Position numbers and translations under genes: made by a program. The notes below the pieces were generated by a model that saw nothing but the letters and a program-made list of their open reading frames with translations, was not told the origin of the DNA and did not search any database. DNA of 64,000 nt from JAAELZ01 sp965209105 (GTDB lineage: Bacteria; Pseudomonadota; Gammaproteobacteria; Arenicellales; Poriferihabitantaceae), in assembly GCA_965209105.1 (NCBI GenBank), contig CBDBQB010000039.1, forward strand, positions 284,343 to 348,342, read 5' to 3'. Shown in pieces: positions 1 through 8,447 of the stretch. Position 1 is the stretch's first letter; each line of letters opens with the position of its first letter.

Positions 1-1
1 T

Positions 2-637
2 CGTGCTTATTCGCTGCTGCCCGCACAAGTTGCCCAAGTATTGAATTTTACTTGGCCAATCTTATTGTTGATTCTCGGCGCTGTATTTCTAAAACAACGA
101 CTGACTTGGGCGAGCTTGATAGCCATTACGGTTAGTTTTTTGGGGGTGGTCATCGTGTCGATGCAAGGCAGTTTTTTGAGTATTGGCTCTTTAATTTCTG
201 GATTTTCATTCGATGAAGGTGTCGCGCTTGCCTTAATTAGCGCCGTAGTGTGGGCGGGCTACTGGGTTGTCAATCAAGCGGATAATCGAGACCCTTTGCT
301 GCGTCTATGCATCAATTTTATCGCGGGTCTTGCATGCTTGTCGATTGTAATGACGCTGACCAAAAGCTGGCAGTGGCCATCGGCTTACGCCTTACTTGGG
401 GCAGCGTATATCGGTTTATTTGAGATGTCGTTGGCATTTTATTGTTGGCTTCAAGCGCTACGGCTATCGAACAACAAAAGCTTGACGACCAATTTAGTAT
501 TTCTAACCCCCTTTTTATCTTTAGTGCTGATTGGACTGGTGCTCGAAGAACCAATTCACTCCTCAACGCTGTGGGGTTTGATGATGATTATCGGGTCGAT
601 CCTTTTTCAACGGATGATGGAGAAAAATAGGGCCTAA
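2..637 (+). CDS. DMT-superfamily (EamA) transporter, 3' part
   Basis: Inner-membrane protein of the drug/metabolite exporter superfamily, normally ten membrane helices made of two EamA repeats. The frame is open from base 2, so the start lies outside the window. The segment LLPAQVAQVLN followed by hydrophobic LLLILGAVFL matches the end of the first EamA repeat, and the rest contains the full second repeat (GVALALISAVVWAGYWVVNQ, then YIGLFEMSLAFYCWLQAL and a final helix before the basic tail MMEKNRA). The TTG at 41 is an internal codon rather than a start. The substrate cannot be deduced. It ends about 90 bp before the lipoprotein gene and has no clear terminator. Confidence 0.85.
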   Translation, partial: RAYSLLPAQVAQVLNFTWPILLLILGAVFLKQRLTWASLIAITVSFLGVVIVSMQGSFLSIGSLISGFSFDEGVALALISAVVWAGYWVVNQADNRDPLLRLCINFIAGLACLSIVMTLTKSWQWPSAYALLGAAYIGLFEMSLAFYCWLQALRLSNNKSLTTNLVFLTPFLSLVLIGLVLEEPIHSSTLWGLMMIIGSILFQRMMEKNRA

Positions 638-725
638 ACCACTGCTAGATCGGGCTTAGAAATAGGGCGTTAAGGTGGGGCATGATATAATTTCGATTTA
701 CATTGTGTATTTTAGGACAGTTAAG

Positions 726-1535
726 ATGAACAAAAATATTGTAGTATTGGGATTGGTGATTGGTTTAGCGGCATGCGGTGGAGATGACGAATCGAGTGCC
801 AACCTGGAAGCGAGTAAGTTAGCAGAAACGGGGGTTACCGAACAATCTGAAGCCGGAGTGGTTGAAACCTTGCAGTCGGCAATGGAAGGTGTTGCCACTA
901 AGGCGAGTGAAGTGACCGAAGCAGCGGTAGAGAAAACCAAAGCGATTGGAAATACTATTTCTATGGAGACAGGCAAGCTACTGGATGTAGAAACAGCAGA
1001 AGTCGCCAGTGTTGAGACAACCCCAATGACAAATGATCAGCCCGATACGAGTATCGCGATGGATGCGGATGACCACGAATCAAGTGCCATGGATAAACTC
1101 AAAGCCATTAGCACGACCTTAATCGCGAAAACTGAAGATGTCGTCGGTGAGGTTAAATCTGCCAGTGAAGGTATGGTTGAACGCGGCAAAGAAGCGGGGC
1201 AAAGTGTCATTGATAAAAGTAAAGCGGTTGGTTCTGTGGTGGTATCTAAAACCAGTGAAGCTGTCAATGACATAAAAGCAGCGGGTAGTGGAATGGTTGA
1301 TAAGGGCAAAGCAGTGATGCAAGGCGAAAACCTAGAAGACGTGCCAGTCGAGAATGCAATGCCAGAAGGTGATACTGATACGGTCTCATCCGAAGCAATG
1401 GTTTCAGATGGCATGACAAAAAAAGCATTGTCCGAGCTGGTCGAGCAATTAGAAATTGCACTGGAATCATTAGAGCGAGCAGCGGGTGAAGCCAAACGAG
1501 CGGCGAGCGCCTTGGGTCGTGGAGTGAGGAAATAG
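726..1535 (+). CDS. Predicted coiled-coil lipoprotein with internal repeats
   Basis: Predicted lipoprotein of about 269 residues, function unknown. The ATG at 726 is chosen over an upstream in-frame start at 675 because it yields a clean lipoprotein signal: MNKN, a hydrophobic stretch, and the lipobox LAAC followed by GGDDE. The mature part is rich in Ala, Glu, Lys and Val. It repeats a motif of the form 'KLKAI..TLI.KTEDVVGEVKSASEGMVERGKE', then 'SVVVSKTSEAVNDIKAAGSGMVDKGKA', which resembles amphipathic helical repeats of LEA or apolipoprotein type. The C-terminus (ELVEQLEIALESLERAAGE) is a second amphipathic helix. The aspartates after the lipobox Cys could favour inner-membrane retention, though that rule is not firm here. 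No enzyme motif is visible. Confidence 0.75.
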   Translation: MNKNIVVLGLVIGLAACGGDDESSANLEASKLAETGVTEQSEAGVVETLQSAMEGVATKASEVTEAAVEKTKAIGNTISMETGKLLDVETAEVASVETTPMTNDQPDTSIAMDADDHESSAMDKLKAISTTLIAKTEDVVGEVKSASEGMVERGKEAGQSVIDKSKAVGSVVVSKTSEAVNDIKAAGSGMVDKGKAVMQGENLEDVPVENAMPEGDTDTVSSEAMVSDGMTKKALSELVEQLEIALESLERAAGEAKRAASALGRGVRK

Positions 1536-1588
1536 CCGAGTTTATTTTTAATGCTTCTGATGCGGTAAAGCTTGCTGCAATTAACAGC

Positions 1589-2203
1589 ATGAAAATCAGT
1601 ATTGTTAGCGGCAGCCATCGCACAGATGGCCAAAGCCTGAAGGTTGCACGACATATCGAATCACGTCTGCTTGAATTAGGTTTGTGTGATGAGGTTTACT
1701 TGCTCAGTTTGAGTGATAACCCTATTCCACTCTGGGAAGAGAAAATCTGGGAGGGCGATAAAAAATGGAAAGCCAGGCTCACCCCAATTGCAAAAGAATT
1801 GAGTGAGAGTGATGCCTTGGTCATTGTGGCGCCAGAATATCATGGCATGGCGCCCGCAGGCTTGAAGAACTTCTTCCTTTGTTTTGGTAAAAATGAACTG
1901 GCGCATAAGCCAGGCATGATCGTGGCGGTTTCGTCCGCTGATGGCGGCGCGTATCCGGTTGCCGAGCTTAGGATGAGCAGTTATAAAAACAGCCGCATTT
2001 GTTATATGCCTGAACAAGTGATCGTGCGGAATGTGGAATCGGTGTTGAATAATGAGCCCGATGATAATCCAGAATCAGCCGATGCCTATTTTCGTGATCG
2101 GATTGATTGGACGCTTAAGCAACTCAGGGAATATGCGCGGGCGCTTAAATCTGTGCGCGAGAGTGGCGTGACGGATTTATCGGTGTATGGAAACGGGATG
2201 TAA
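1589..2203 (+). CDS. NAD(P)H-dependent FMN reductase family protein
   Basis: Cytoplasmic flavodoxin-fold oxidoreductase of 204 residues. The N-terminal phosphate loop SGSHRTDGQSLKVARHI binds FMN phosphate. The second family motif, VIVAPEYHGMAPAGLKNFF at about residues 75-93, contacts the isoalloxazine ring. The length is typical of the ArsH/azoreductase/FMN_red group, and the natural electron acceptor cannot be told from sequence. It starts 53 bp after the lipoprotein gene, so the two may be co-transcribed. It is convergent with the DsrC-like gene, with only 33 bp between them. Confidence 0.85.
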   Translation: MKISIVSGSHRTDGQSLKVARHIESRLLELGLCDEVYLLSLSDNPIPLWEEKIWEGDKKWKARLTPIAKELSESDALVIVAPEYHGMAPAGLKNFFLCFGKNELAHKPGMIVAVSSADGGAYPVAELRMSSYKNSRICYMPEQVIVRNVESVLNNEPDDNPESADAYFRDRIDWTLKQLREYARALKSVRESGVTDLSVYGNGM

Positions 2204-2236
2204 GCCCCGTTGACTTAGTCGAGAAATAGTCGCGAC

Positions 2237-2563
2237 CTAAACCACACTACCGAAGGATAAATCTACGCTGCCGGCGGGCGGCTCGATTCCCGCGATAACA
2301 CAGCCCTGCGCAACTGGCCCAGCAGGAAATAAGCGATACAAATACTTCATGCCGCCCTTGGCGTGGAATTTCTCATTTAAGGCGTCAACCAATTCACGCC
2401 GATTACCAAATTCATGCTTTGAGAAATATTCCTGCAAGCCACGGATCGCGTCCCAATGATCGTCGGTGAGCTCCAAATTTTGATCTTTCGCGGCTTTAAG
2501 TGCAATGTCAACATCCCAATTATGCGGTGCATTACTAAATATTTGATTAGCTGAGTTTGTCAT
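2237..2563 (-). CDS. DsrC/TusE-family sulfur-relay protein lacking the C-terminal CysA
   Basis: Protein of 108 residues in the DsrC/TusE family, which carries persulfide or trisulfide in dissimilatory sulfur metabolism or 2-thiouridine synthesis. Family features visible are LTDDHWDAIRGLQEYF (helix-turn-helix-like region), GGMKYLYRLFPAGPVAQGC (the substrate arm) and IAGIEPPAG. Cys88 matches the DsrC CysB position. The residue 11 positions later, where DsrC has its catalytic penultimate CysA, is Ser99, and the chain runs eight residues further (VDLSFGSVV). E. coli TusE has the opposite pattern, with CysA and no CysB. It may therefore be a regulatory or accessory paralogue rather than a true DsrC or TusE. 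Start ATG is at 2563. Confidence 0.85.
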   Translation of the reverse strand: MTNSANQIFSNAPHNWDVDIALKAAKDQNLELTDDHWDAIRGLQEYFSKHEFGNRRELVDALNEKFHAKGGMKYLYRLFPAGPVAQGCVIAGIEPPAGSVDLSFGSVV

Positions 2564-2744
2564 ATTTACCCCTATTCATGTTTTCGTTCATCGCTGTATC
2601 TCGGATTGTTCAGTGGTTCCTGGTAGCGATATCCTACCTATTTGGACTATACTATCTATCTCTATAGGGTTATGTCAAGACAGATGGAGCTAAATTGGCC
2701 GAGTTTAATATTTGATGCACCCAATAGGGTTAAATATCAGGCAC

Positions 2745-2766
2745 AAAAAAGCCTCCCGAAGGAGGC
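2745..2766 (-). terminator. Intrinsic terminator, probably the original htpG terminator
   Basis: On the minus strand, hairpin GCCTCC-loop TTCG-GGAGGC is followed by a run of six T. It faces the htpG direction and lies just beyond the left end of the IS5-family element. Removing the element and one target duplication brings it to about 30 bp downstream of the htpG stop. Confidence 0.8.
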
Positions 2767-2786
2767 CTTTGAAACATATACTTATA

Positions 2787-4000
2787 GAGAGCTTTGCATT
2801 ATCACAGCTTTTCCGCCGCTTCGTATGAATACTCCGTTTTTTGAGCGACACATGTGCATTTATCTTCGCAAAGGGGCTTTTACCCGATTCGATGGAATTA
2901 ACACCATTTGAGGCGCCTTTTCCAAGGAAAGAGGCTGGTTTAATAGGCACAACTCACCTGCATTTTCCGGTATATCGACAGGCCACACTTGATGTTGTGG
3001 CTCATCGCGCAGCTGCGCTCGGCATTTGTTTCGCTCCAAACCCATATAACGCGCTTTTGATAATCCGTGGTGAAGTTTCAGTAAGCCAAAGACACGCTCA
3101 ACTGTCGAACGGTACCAGAACGTATTTTATTCGCCGCTTTCTGCGCATCACTCAATGGTGCGTTCCGATAAGCTCGATCAATATCTTGCTTTTCTTGCCG
3201 AGTCGCTCTTCATTCTTCTGGCTAGCATAGGCACTGTCAGCATAGACAGCAGATTCCTTGCCCGTCAATTCATCAAAATGCTGTGAGTCATGGTCGTTCG
3301 CTGGGCTATACGCCAATTTCCTGATAAAGCCATCTTCATCTGTATTTGCATGAAGCTTATATCCGTACGTCGTTTTACGTTTACCATCGGCTGATATCTT
3401 TGAGGTATAAGCCGCTTCAGGGTCTTGCGTATTTTTACCTTTCTTATTCTTCCTCGGGCGAGATTGCTTGGCTTCAATCACGGTGGCATCCACAATACTG
3501 ATCGAACCTTGGGTGACGATCAAACTGGCTCGGGCAAGTTGCGTATTGATACGCGCTAACATGGCATCCAATAAGCCTTCTTTCTGAAGAAGATTCCTGA
3601 ATCGCCAGATAGTTGAATGATCAGGTATCGAATCGCTTAGATTCAGACCAACAAAGCGGCGAAACAATAAATCCCGAGCCAGTTGTTTCTCCATCGCTGG
3701 GTCGCTTAAGTTATACCAGGCTTGGAGCAGCATCACTTTAAACATCATCAGCGGCGGAAAGGCTGGCTTACCTCGTTTACTGGAATATAACGGACTCAGA
3801 AGACCTTCGATCTCAGGCCAATCGATAATTTGATGAACATCATCAAGCTCTTTTAGACTATCATGCTTCGATAACAAGGCGTCTGCAAGGCCATATTGTG
3901 ATAGGTTTTTCCAAGACATAGCGACTATTTCCTAACGATATAATTCTGTTTGAATTTTAACATTTATGTCTCGACCCTTTCGGAATTATGCAAAGGTCTC
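2787..4000. mobile_element. IS5-family insertion sequence, complete ends, decayed transposase
   Basis: Element of 1214 bp bounded by imperfect inverted repeats. The left end reads GAGAGCTTTGCATTAT and the right end, on the complementary strand, reads GAGACCTTTGCATAAT (14 of 16 identical). It is flanked on both sides by the same five bases, TTATA (2782-2786 and 4001-4005), consistent with a target-site duplication. The GAGACCTTTGCA end is typical of IS5-family ends. The single transposase gene is broken by frameshifts, so the copy is probably immobile unless supplied in trans. Confidence 0.85.
2940..3919 (-). pseudogene. IS5-family transposase, frameshifted
   Basis: DDE transposase of the IS5 family. 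The first 255 codons (3152-3919) are open and include the N-terminal DUF772-type region (WPEIEGLLSPLYSSKRGKP), the first Asp in SIVDATVIEA and the second in AVYADSAYAS. The downstream part continues in other frames: DRAYRNAPLSDAQKAANK near 3170-3120, then STVERVFGLLKLHHGLSKAR including the catalytic Glu region, then AMSHNIKCGLSIYRKMQ ending at the stop at 2940. At least two, probably three, frame changes are needed to rebuild one protein, so it is inactive. The start ATG at 3919 fits the usual N-terminus. Confidence 0.88.
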
Positions 4001-4010
4001 TTATAGCTTA

Positions 4011-5897
4011 TTATTTTATCAATAACTTATTGATACGCCTAACGTAAGCGCCCGGATCTTTAAGCGTTGCACCTTCTGCCAATGCGGCCTGGTCAAACAA
4101 GATATGCGCCCAATCATCTATGTTGTCGTGATCATTTTCTAATTGCTCAACCAGTGCATGATCAGGGTTAATTTCAAGAATTGGTTTTTCATCCGGCATG
4201 TCTTGGCCCATGGCTTTCATGATGCGTTCCATGTTTCCACCCATACCGTTTTGTTCGGCAACGAGGCAAGATGGAGAATCAACCAAACGATTAGACATTT
4301 TAACTTCTTTCACTTCATCGCCTAAAGCTGCTTTGATTTTCTCAAGTAAGGGTTGAATAGCCTTTTCTTTTTGCTCTTTTTTCTTGCCGCCTTTGGCGAT
4401 GCCTAAATCAATATCGCCCTTGGCAATCGATTTGAACGTCTTGCCTTCGATCTCGGGTAGTTGATTGACCACCCACTCGTCAATCGGGTCAGATAACAAC
4501 AAGACTTCCCGACCCTTTTTCCTGAAAATTTCTAGATGAGGGGAAGCCTTTGCGCCCGCATAACTATCGGCGGTGATGTAATAAATTTCTTTTTGATCCT
4601 TATCCATCCGCCCGACATAATCTTCAAATGAGACATTTTGAGTCGCTTCTTTTTGATGCGTTGATGCGAATCGCATCAGCGGGGTAATGCGGGCATGGTT
4701 GCCATGATCTTCGGCAATACCTTCTTTGATCACTTTACCAAATTCATTCCACACAGCTTGATATTTCTCAGGGTCTTTCTTTGCCAGTTTTTTCAGCGCA
4801 GTCAATACCTTCACGACCGACGCATTGCGGATTTTAGTGAGCAGGGGATCGTCTTGCAAAAACTCGCGCGAGATATTGAGCGGTAGATCCGTGGCGTCCA
4901 CCAAGCCGCGAATAAAGCGCAGATAGTTCGGCATTAAGTTCTTTGCATCATCGGAAATAAACACGCGTTTGACATACAACTTAACGCCATGACGTTGCTC
5001 TCTATCCCACAAATCAAAGGGTGCTTTAGAAGGGATAAAGAATAAAGAGCTATATTCAAGGTTTCCTTCAACCCGATTGTGAAGCACCATTGCAGGCGGC
5101 TCCGGGTCATAGCTCAGACCCGTGTAAAAAGAATTGTACTCATCTTTCTTAACTTTATTTTTAGGCTTTGCCCAAATTGGCGTACCGCCATTAATCTGCT
5201 CCCATTCTGGCGCTGCATCTTTAGCTTCGTCTTTTTGATCATCACTCGGCATCGCCGTCTTGCTCATCATGATGGGGATAGAGATGTGATTGGAGTATTT
5301 CTTGACTATCTCGCGTAAGCGGTAATCGCTGGCAAATTCTTTTGCTTCTTCTCGTAAGTGAAGTGTTATCTCGGTTCCTCGGCTGGCTTTTTTAACTGTT
5401 TCCAGCGTGTATTCCCCATCGCCCTTGGAGACCCATTTGATGCCCGTTTTCGAACCTGCGCGGCGGGTATGCAGTTCAACATTGTCGGAGACCAAGAACG
5501 AAGAGTAAAACCCCACGCCGAATTGTCCGATTAAGGAGGCGTCTTTTTCGTCGGAGTCCTTCATTTTTTCGAGGAACTTGGCGGTACCCGATTGTGCAAT
5601 CGTGCCGATATTAGCGATCACTTCTTTTTTGTTCATGCCAATGCCATTGTCTCGAATGACCACTGTATTGGCCGCTTCGTTTAGTTCTATCTCGACTTGA
5701 AGTTGGTCGTCGTTATCATAAAGAGCGTTGTCCGTCAGTGCCTCGAAACGTAACTTATCGCAGGCGTCAGATGCGTTAGAGATCAGCTCACGTAGGAAGA
5801 TTTCCTTGTTGGTATACAAGGAATTGATCATCAAATGCAGCAGTTGCTTAACTTCCGTTTGAAAGGCGTGTTTTTCGACTTTTTGTGTGGCGGCCAT
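4011..5897 (-). CDS. htpG: Molecular chaperone HtpG (bacterial Hsp90)
   Basis: Cytoplasmic ATP-dependent chaperone of 628 residues, full family length. The GHKL (Bergerat) ATPase domain is intact: NKEIFLRELISNASDACDKL (about 31-50), DNGIGMNKKE (about 83-92) and GQFGVGFYSSFLVSD (about 124-138). The middle-domain motif LPLNISREFLQ and the C-terminal dimerisation region, ending RRINKLLIK, are present. It is monocistronic, with a sigma32-type promoter upstream (5931-5958). Its terminator is now separated from it by the IS5-family insertion, which begins 10 bp beyond the stop codon, so transcripts probably read into the element. Confidence 0.98.
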   Translation of the reverse strand: MAATQKVEKHAFQTEVKQLLHLMINSLYTNKEIFLRELISNASDACDKLRFEALTDNALYDNDDQLQVEIELNEAANTVVIRDNGIGMNKKEVIANIGTIAQSGTAKFLEKMKDSDEKDASLIGQFGVGFYSSFLVSDNVELHTRRAGSKTGIKWVSKGDGEYTLETVKKASRGTEITLHLREEAKEFASDYRLREIVKKYSNHISIPIMMSKTAMPSDDQKDEAKDAAPEWEQINGGTPIWAKPKNKVKKDEYNSFYTGLSYDPEPPAMVLHNRVEGNLEYSSLFFIPSKAPFDLWDREQRHGVKLYVKRVFISDDAKNLMPNYLRFIRGLVDATDLPLNISREFLQDDPLLTKIRNASVVKVLTALKKLAKKDPEKYQAVWNEFGKVIKEGIAEDHGNHARITPLMRFASTHQKEATQNVSFEDYVGRMDKDQKEIYYITADSYAGAKASPHLEIFRKKGREVLLLSDPIDEWVVNQLPEIEGKTFKSIAKGDIDLGIAKGGKKKEQKEKAIQPLLEKIKAALGDEVKEVKMSNRLVDSPSCLVAEQNGMGGNMERIMKAMGQDMPDEKPILEINPDHALVEQLENDHDNIDDWAHILFDQAALAEGATLKDPGAYVRRINKLLIK

Positions 5898-5930
5898 AAT
5901 AAATTTGTGTGTTAAATAGATACCTCAACT

Positions 5931-5958
5931 ATTTCGGGTCTAATGTGGGTATTTCAAG
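5931..5958 (-). promoter_or_regulatory. Sigma32 (heat-shock) promoter of htpG
   Basis: On the minus strand CTTGAAA (5952-5958) is followed after 13 bases by CCCGAAAT (5931-5938), against the sigma32 consensus CTTGAAA-N11-16-CCCCATNT. It lies about 35 bp upstream of the htpG ATG. A heat-shock promoter fits the gene product. Confidence 0.7.
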
Positions 5959-6120
5959 AAGCAAGTTGAGGTCTTATTGGAAGCTTTCTTTCTGAATGAC
6001 AGGGGTTAAATATTCAGAATTTCATGGTCAAAATTGTTGATACTCTCTCAGCAAACGATTACCCTCGCAATTAGCATATTTATTCTATTTATGCGCCAAT
6101 AAAATATCATAGGTTACATC

Positions 6121-6507
6121 ATGTCTAATTACCCAGCGCTTGCCGAAATGGGCGTGAATACGCCCGAAGAAATCGTGCGATATTCCTTACAGACCGTTCG
6201 CAATATCGATGTACTGCGCATAGTCTATAAACGTAAGAAAGGCTCATTGTTGCCGACGAGTAAGAAGTTCAGATTTGGTCGTGCGGAAAAAATGGTGGTT
6301 ACAGATAGCGGCACGCATCAAACGGAAGTCGTCCATGAAATCTCACCGTTTGTAATAAAAGTGACCGATGAATTGCGCTCAATTATCAAGGGGCATCATG
6401 CACAGCTTGATGTCAAAGCGATCATTTCAGACGAGATTCGTCGGCTTGAAGAAGAGACGACAACCAGAATCGCGTATATAAAGACGCTAATGGAACAACT
6501 AGATTAG
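6121..6507 (+). CDS. DUF3461 family protein
   Basis: Protein of 128 residues matching the pattern of the gammaproteobacterial DUF3461 family: YPALAEMGVNTPEEIVRYSL at the start, then a basic stretch YKRKKGSLLPTSKKFRFGR. The second half (LRSIIKGHHAQLDVKAII onward) is helical and charged. Function is unknown. There is no signal peptide or membrane segment, so it is probably cytoplasmic, and the basic N-terminal half might bind nucleic acid. The gene stands alone and divergent from htpG, and is followed by a good intrinsic terminator. Confidence 0.75.
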   Translation: MSNYPALAEMGVNTPEEIVRYSLQTVRNIDVLRIVYKRKKGSLLPTSKKFRFGRAEKMVVTDSGTHQTEVVHEISPFVIKVTDELRSIIKGHHAQLDVKAIISDEIRRLEEETTTRIAYIKTLMEQLD

Positions 6508-6531
6508 CCTTAAAGCTTATAAATCAATCGA

Positions 6532-6560
6532 ATCGCCAGTCTAAGATGCTGGCGATTTTT
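6532..6560 (+). terminator. Intrinsic terminator after the DUF3461 gene
   Basis: Hairpin ATCGCCAG / CTGGCGAT with a 9-base loop, followed by TTTTT-A, located between the convergent DUF3461 and yeeE-like genes. Confidence 0.85.
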
Positions 6561-6568
6561 ATGAGGTC

Positions 6569-7834
6569 TTAAACCTTGTCTAGTTCCCGAAGGTTGTTTG
6601 GGAGTAGCCTCAAATCCGCGAGGCTGGCGACCAGCGCTTTGCCGAAACTGGCTTCATCTTCGTACACCATTTTATAATACTGAATTTTCATGGTAAGCGC
6701 GCTGCCAACAACGATGGCGATGACCGTCACGAACGAGCCTAGGGCTAAAGTCGCAACACCCGTCACACCCTGACCAATCGTGCAACCCAAGGCCAGCGTC
6801 GCGCCGAGGCCCATAAAGATAGCACCGATAACGTGTGTGTAAAAATCTTTAAATGATGCGAACCACTCGAAGCGCAAGCCTTTGGTGAATAAACCCCACA
6901 AAAAAGAACCCAGTACCACGCCGAATGCGGCAACAATACCGAAGGTTAAGAAGCTACTGGCGGTTTTTCCGACGGCTAAATATCCCAAGGTTTGCCCCAT
7001 CGGATTTACAAAGGTATACGATTGCGGGCGTAGTGGCGCGCCGACAAAAGGTTTCCCAGTTTCGTCGTCGGCATACAAATCCCAATCTGCGTAATATTCA
7101 CTCATCGATAGCGTTTCGCTGTCTATATCTAGGCTAATATTACTGGTCAGCAACCAAGCTCCGAATACCGTGAGGCCGATCACTGTGCCCGCCAGCAAGT
7201 GGTCACGATCCTTCCTGAAATCTGTTGATTTGAAGGCATAGGCGAGCATTCCCAGCCCGAGGATTACACCGATTATCAGGCGCGCTGTGAGCGGGTTATC
7301 GGCCGAAACCAAGCTGCCCAAGTCTTGCGAAGCGCCTAAATCGAGTCGTGAAAATTCCGTCCAAGGTCGAATGAGCGCGGACAATAAGGTTTTATCGGTG
7401 TTCGGCAGCGCGTTGACCATATAGTAAGCGACCAAGCCAATAATCGCTAAAACGATCAAAGATTTAAAATTCCCCGCGCCCAAACGCACCAGATTTTTGT
7501 TCGCGCAGCCGCTGGCGAAGGTCATGCCAATGCCAAAAATTAGGCCGCCCAACACGCTCTCTAAGATAATCCAGCTACCCGTACGATAAGGCGGAAAGGT
7601 GCCGGTAATTTGCACCCAGCCCAAATATTCGAAAATCACCACACCGAGCATGGCGACGCCCATCGCCATGATCCACGCTCGGAACCGACCGGTATCTCCA
7701 ATATTGACCCAGTCTGAAACGCCGCCCATGGTGCAAAAGCCGGTTTTGTTCACCACTGCACCAAGGATAACGGCGAGCAAAAAGCCGCCGAGTAAAAAAT
7801 ATTGCCAAGCAGATGCGAAGTTTTCAAATAGCAT
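6569..7834 (-). CDS. YeeE/YedE-family (TsuA-like) thiosulfate/sulfur importer
   Basis: Inner-membrane transporter of 421 residues with the DUF395/PF04143 repeats. The three conserved cysteines that relay thiosulfate in characterised YeeE/TsuA proteins can be seen: Cys34 in KTGFCTMGG, Cys110 in FASGCANKNLVR and Cys351 in LALGCTIGQGVTG. About ten hydrophobic helices are apparent. An extramembrane insertion around residues 235-285 (SLDIDSETLSMSEYYADWDL...) lies between the two halves. No TusA-like partner gene is adjacent. The role is inferred to be import of thiosulfate or a related sulfur compound, in keeping with the DsrC-like gene 4 kb away. Confidence 0.88.
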   Translation of the reverse strand: MLFENFASAWQYFLLGGFLLAVILGAVVNKTGFCTMGGVSDWVNIGDTGRFRAWIMAMGVAMLGVVIFEYLGWVQITGTFPPYRTGSWIILESVLGGLIFGIGMTFASGCANKNLVRLGAGNFKSLIVLAIIGLVAYYMVNALPNTDKTLLSALIRPWTEFSRLDLGASQDLGSLVSADNPLTARLIIGVILGLGMLAYAFKSTDFRKDRDHLLAGTVIGLTVFGAWLLTSNISLDIDSETLSMSEYYADWDLYADDETGKPFVGAPLRPQSYTFVNPMGQTLGYLAVGKTASSFLTFGIVAAFGVVLGSFLWGLFTKGLRFEWFASFKDFYTHVIGAIFMGLGATLALGCTIGQGVTGVATLALGSFVTVIAIVVGSALTMKIQYYKMVYEDEASFGKALVASLADLRLLPNNLRELDKV

Positions 7835-8108
7835 TAATTATCCTCCAAAGCACGTAAATCATCGTTTTCGTTGGCGCAAATTCTAGTGTGTATGGTCTAG
7901 GACTACAAGCACTTGGGGATGAAGCTCTTCGGAGCGCTTCTCTCAAGATAATTAAAAGACGTTTTCTATTGGGATAATATGGGCTGTTCAGGGATAATAG
8001 CTTGGACTGATTGAAGGTGTAGACATAATCATCGGCAGTTCGAATACGTTTATAATCATGCTGACACCTTAATTAGATTCTTTTCGAAAAACATAAGAGG
8101 AACTTTAA

Positions 8109-8447
8109 ATGAAAATGATATCAGCAATAATCAAGCCATTTCGGCTGGATGATGTGCGCAACGCTTTGTCGGAACTGGGCGTAAGCGGCATGACCGTTAC
8201 CGAAGTTAAAGGCTTTGGCCGCCAAAAAGGCCATACTGAGTTATATCGTGGCGCAGAATACGTCGTGGACTTCCAGCCCAAGGTCAAACTTGAGGTGGCG
8301 GTGGATTCCGATCAAGTTGAGGCTGTGATCGAAGCCATTACCGAGTCAGCGCGTACCGGCAAAGTGGGTGACGGCAAGATATTCGTTCATAACATCGAAT
8401 CAGTTGTGCGAATTCGTACCGGGGAGATGGATAAAGATGCACTTTAA
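8109..8447 (+). CDS. glnK: Nitrogen regulatory protein PII (GlnK)
   Basis: Small trimeric PII signal protein of 112 residues that reports 2-oxoglutarate and ATP/ADP status and gates the ammonium channel. The T-loop carries Tyr51 in ELYRGAEYVVDF, the usual uridylylation site. The B-loop TGKVGDGKIFV and C-loop VRIRTGE are intact. ATG at 8109 follows a strong ribosome site (AAGAGGAA). It overlaps amtB by 11 bp, the classic glnK-amtB pair. No sigma54 promoter (TGGCAC-N5-TTGC) is visible upstream, so the nitrogen control route is unclear. Confidence 0.96.
   Translation: MKMISAIIKPFRLDDVRNALSELGVSGMTVTEVKGFGRQKGHTELYRGAEYVVDFQPKVKLEVAVDSDQVEAVIEAITESARTGKVGDGKIFVHNIESVVRIRTGEMDKDAL

Noticed and set aside
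1037..1654. Minus-strand frame of 205 codons opposite the lipoprotein gene
   Set aside because: It is the antisense of a repetitive coiled-coil gene with strong codon structure on the plus strand, and it has no ribosome site or motif.
2841..3230. Plus-strand frame over the IS5-family element
   Set aside because: It is antisense to the readable, frameshifted transposase.
7835..8108. Sigma54 promoter for glnK-amtB
   Set aside because: No TGGCAC-N5-TTGC-like pair was found on the plus strand; the TATAAT at 8051 lacks a convincing -35.
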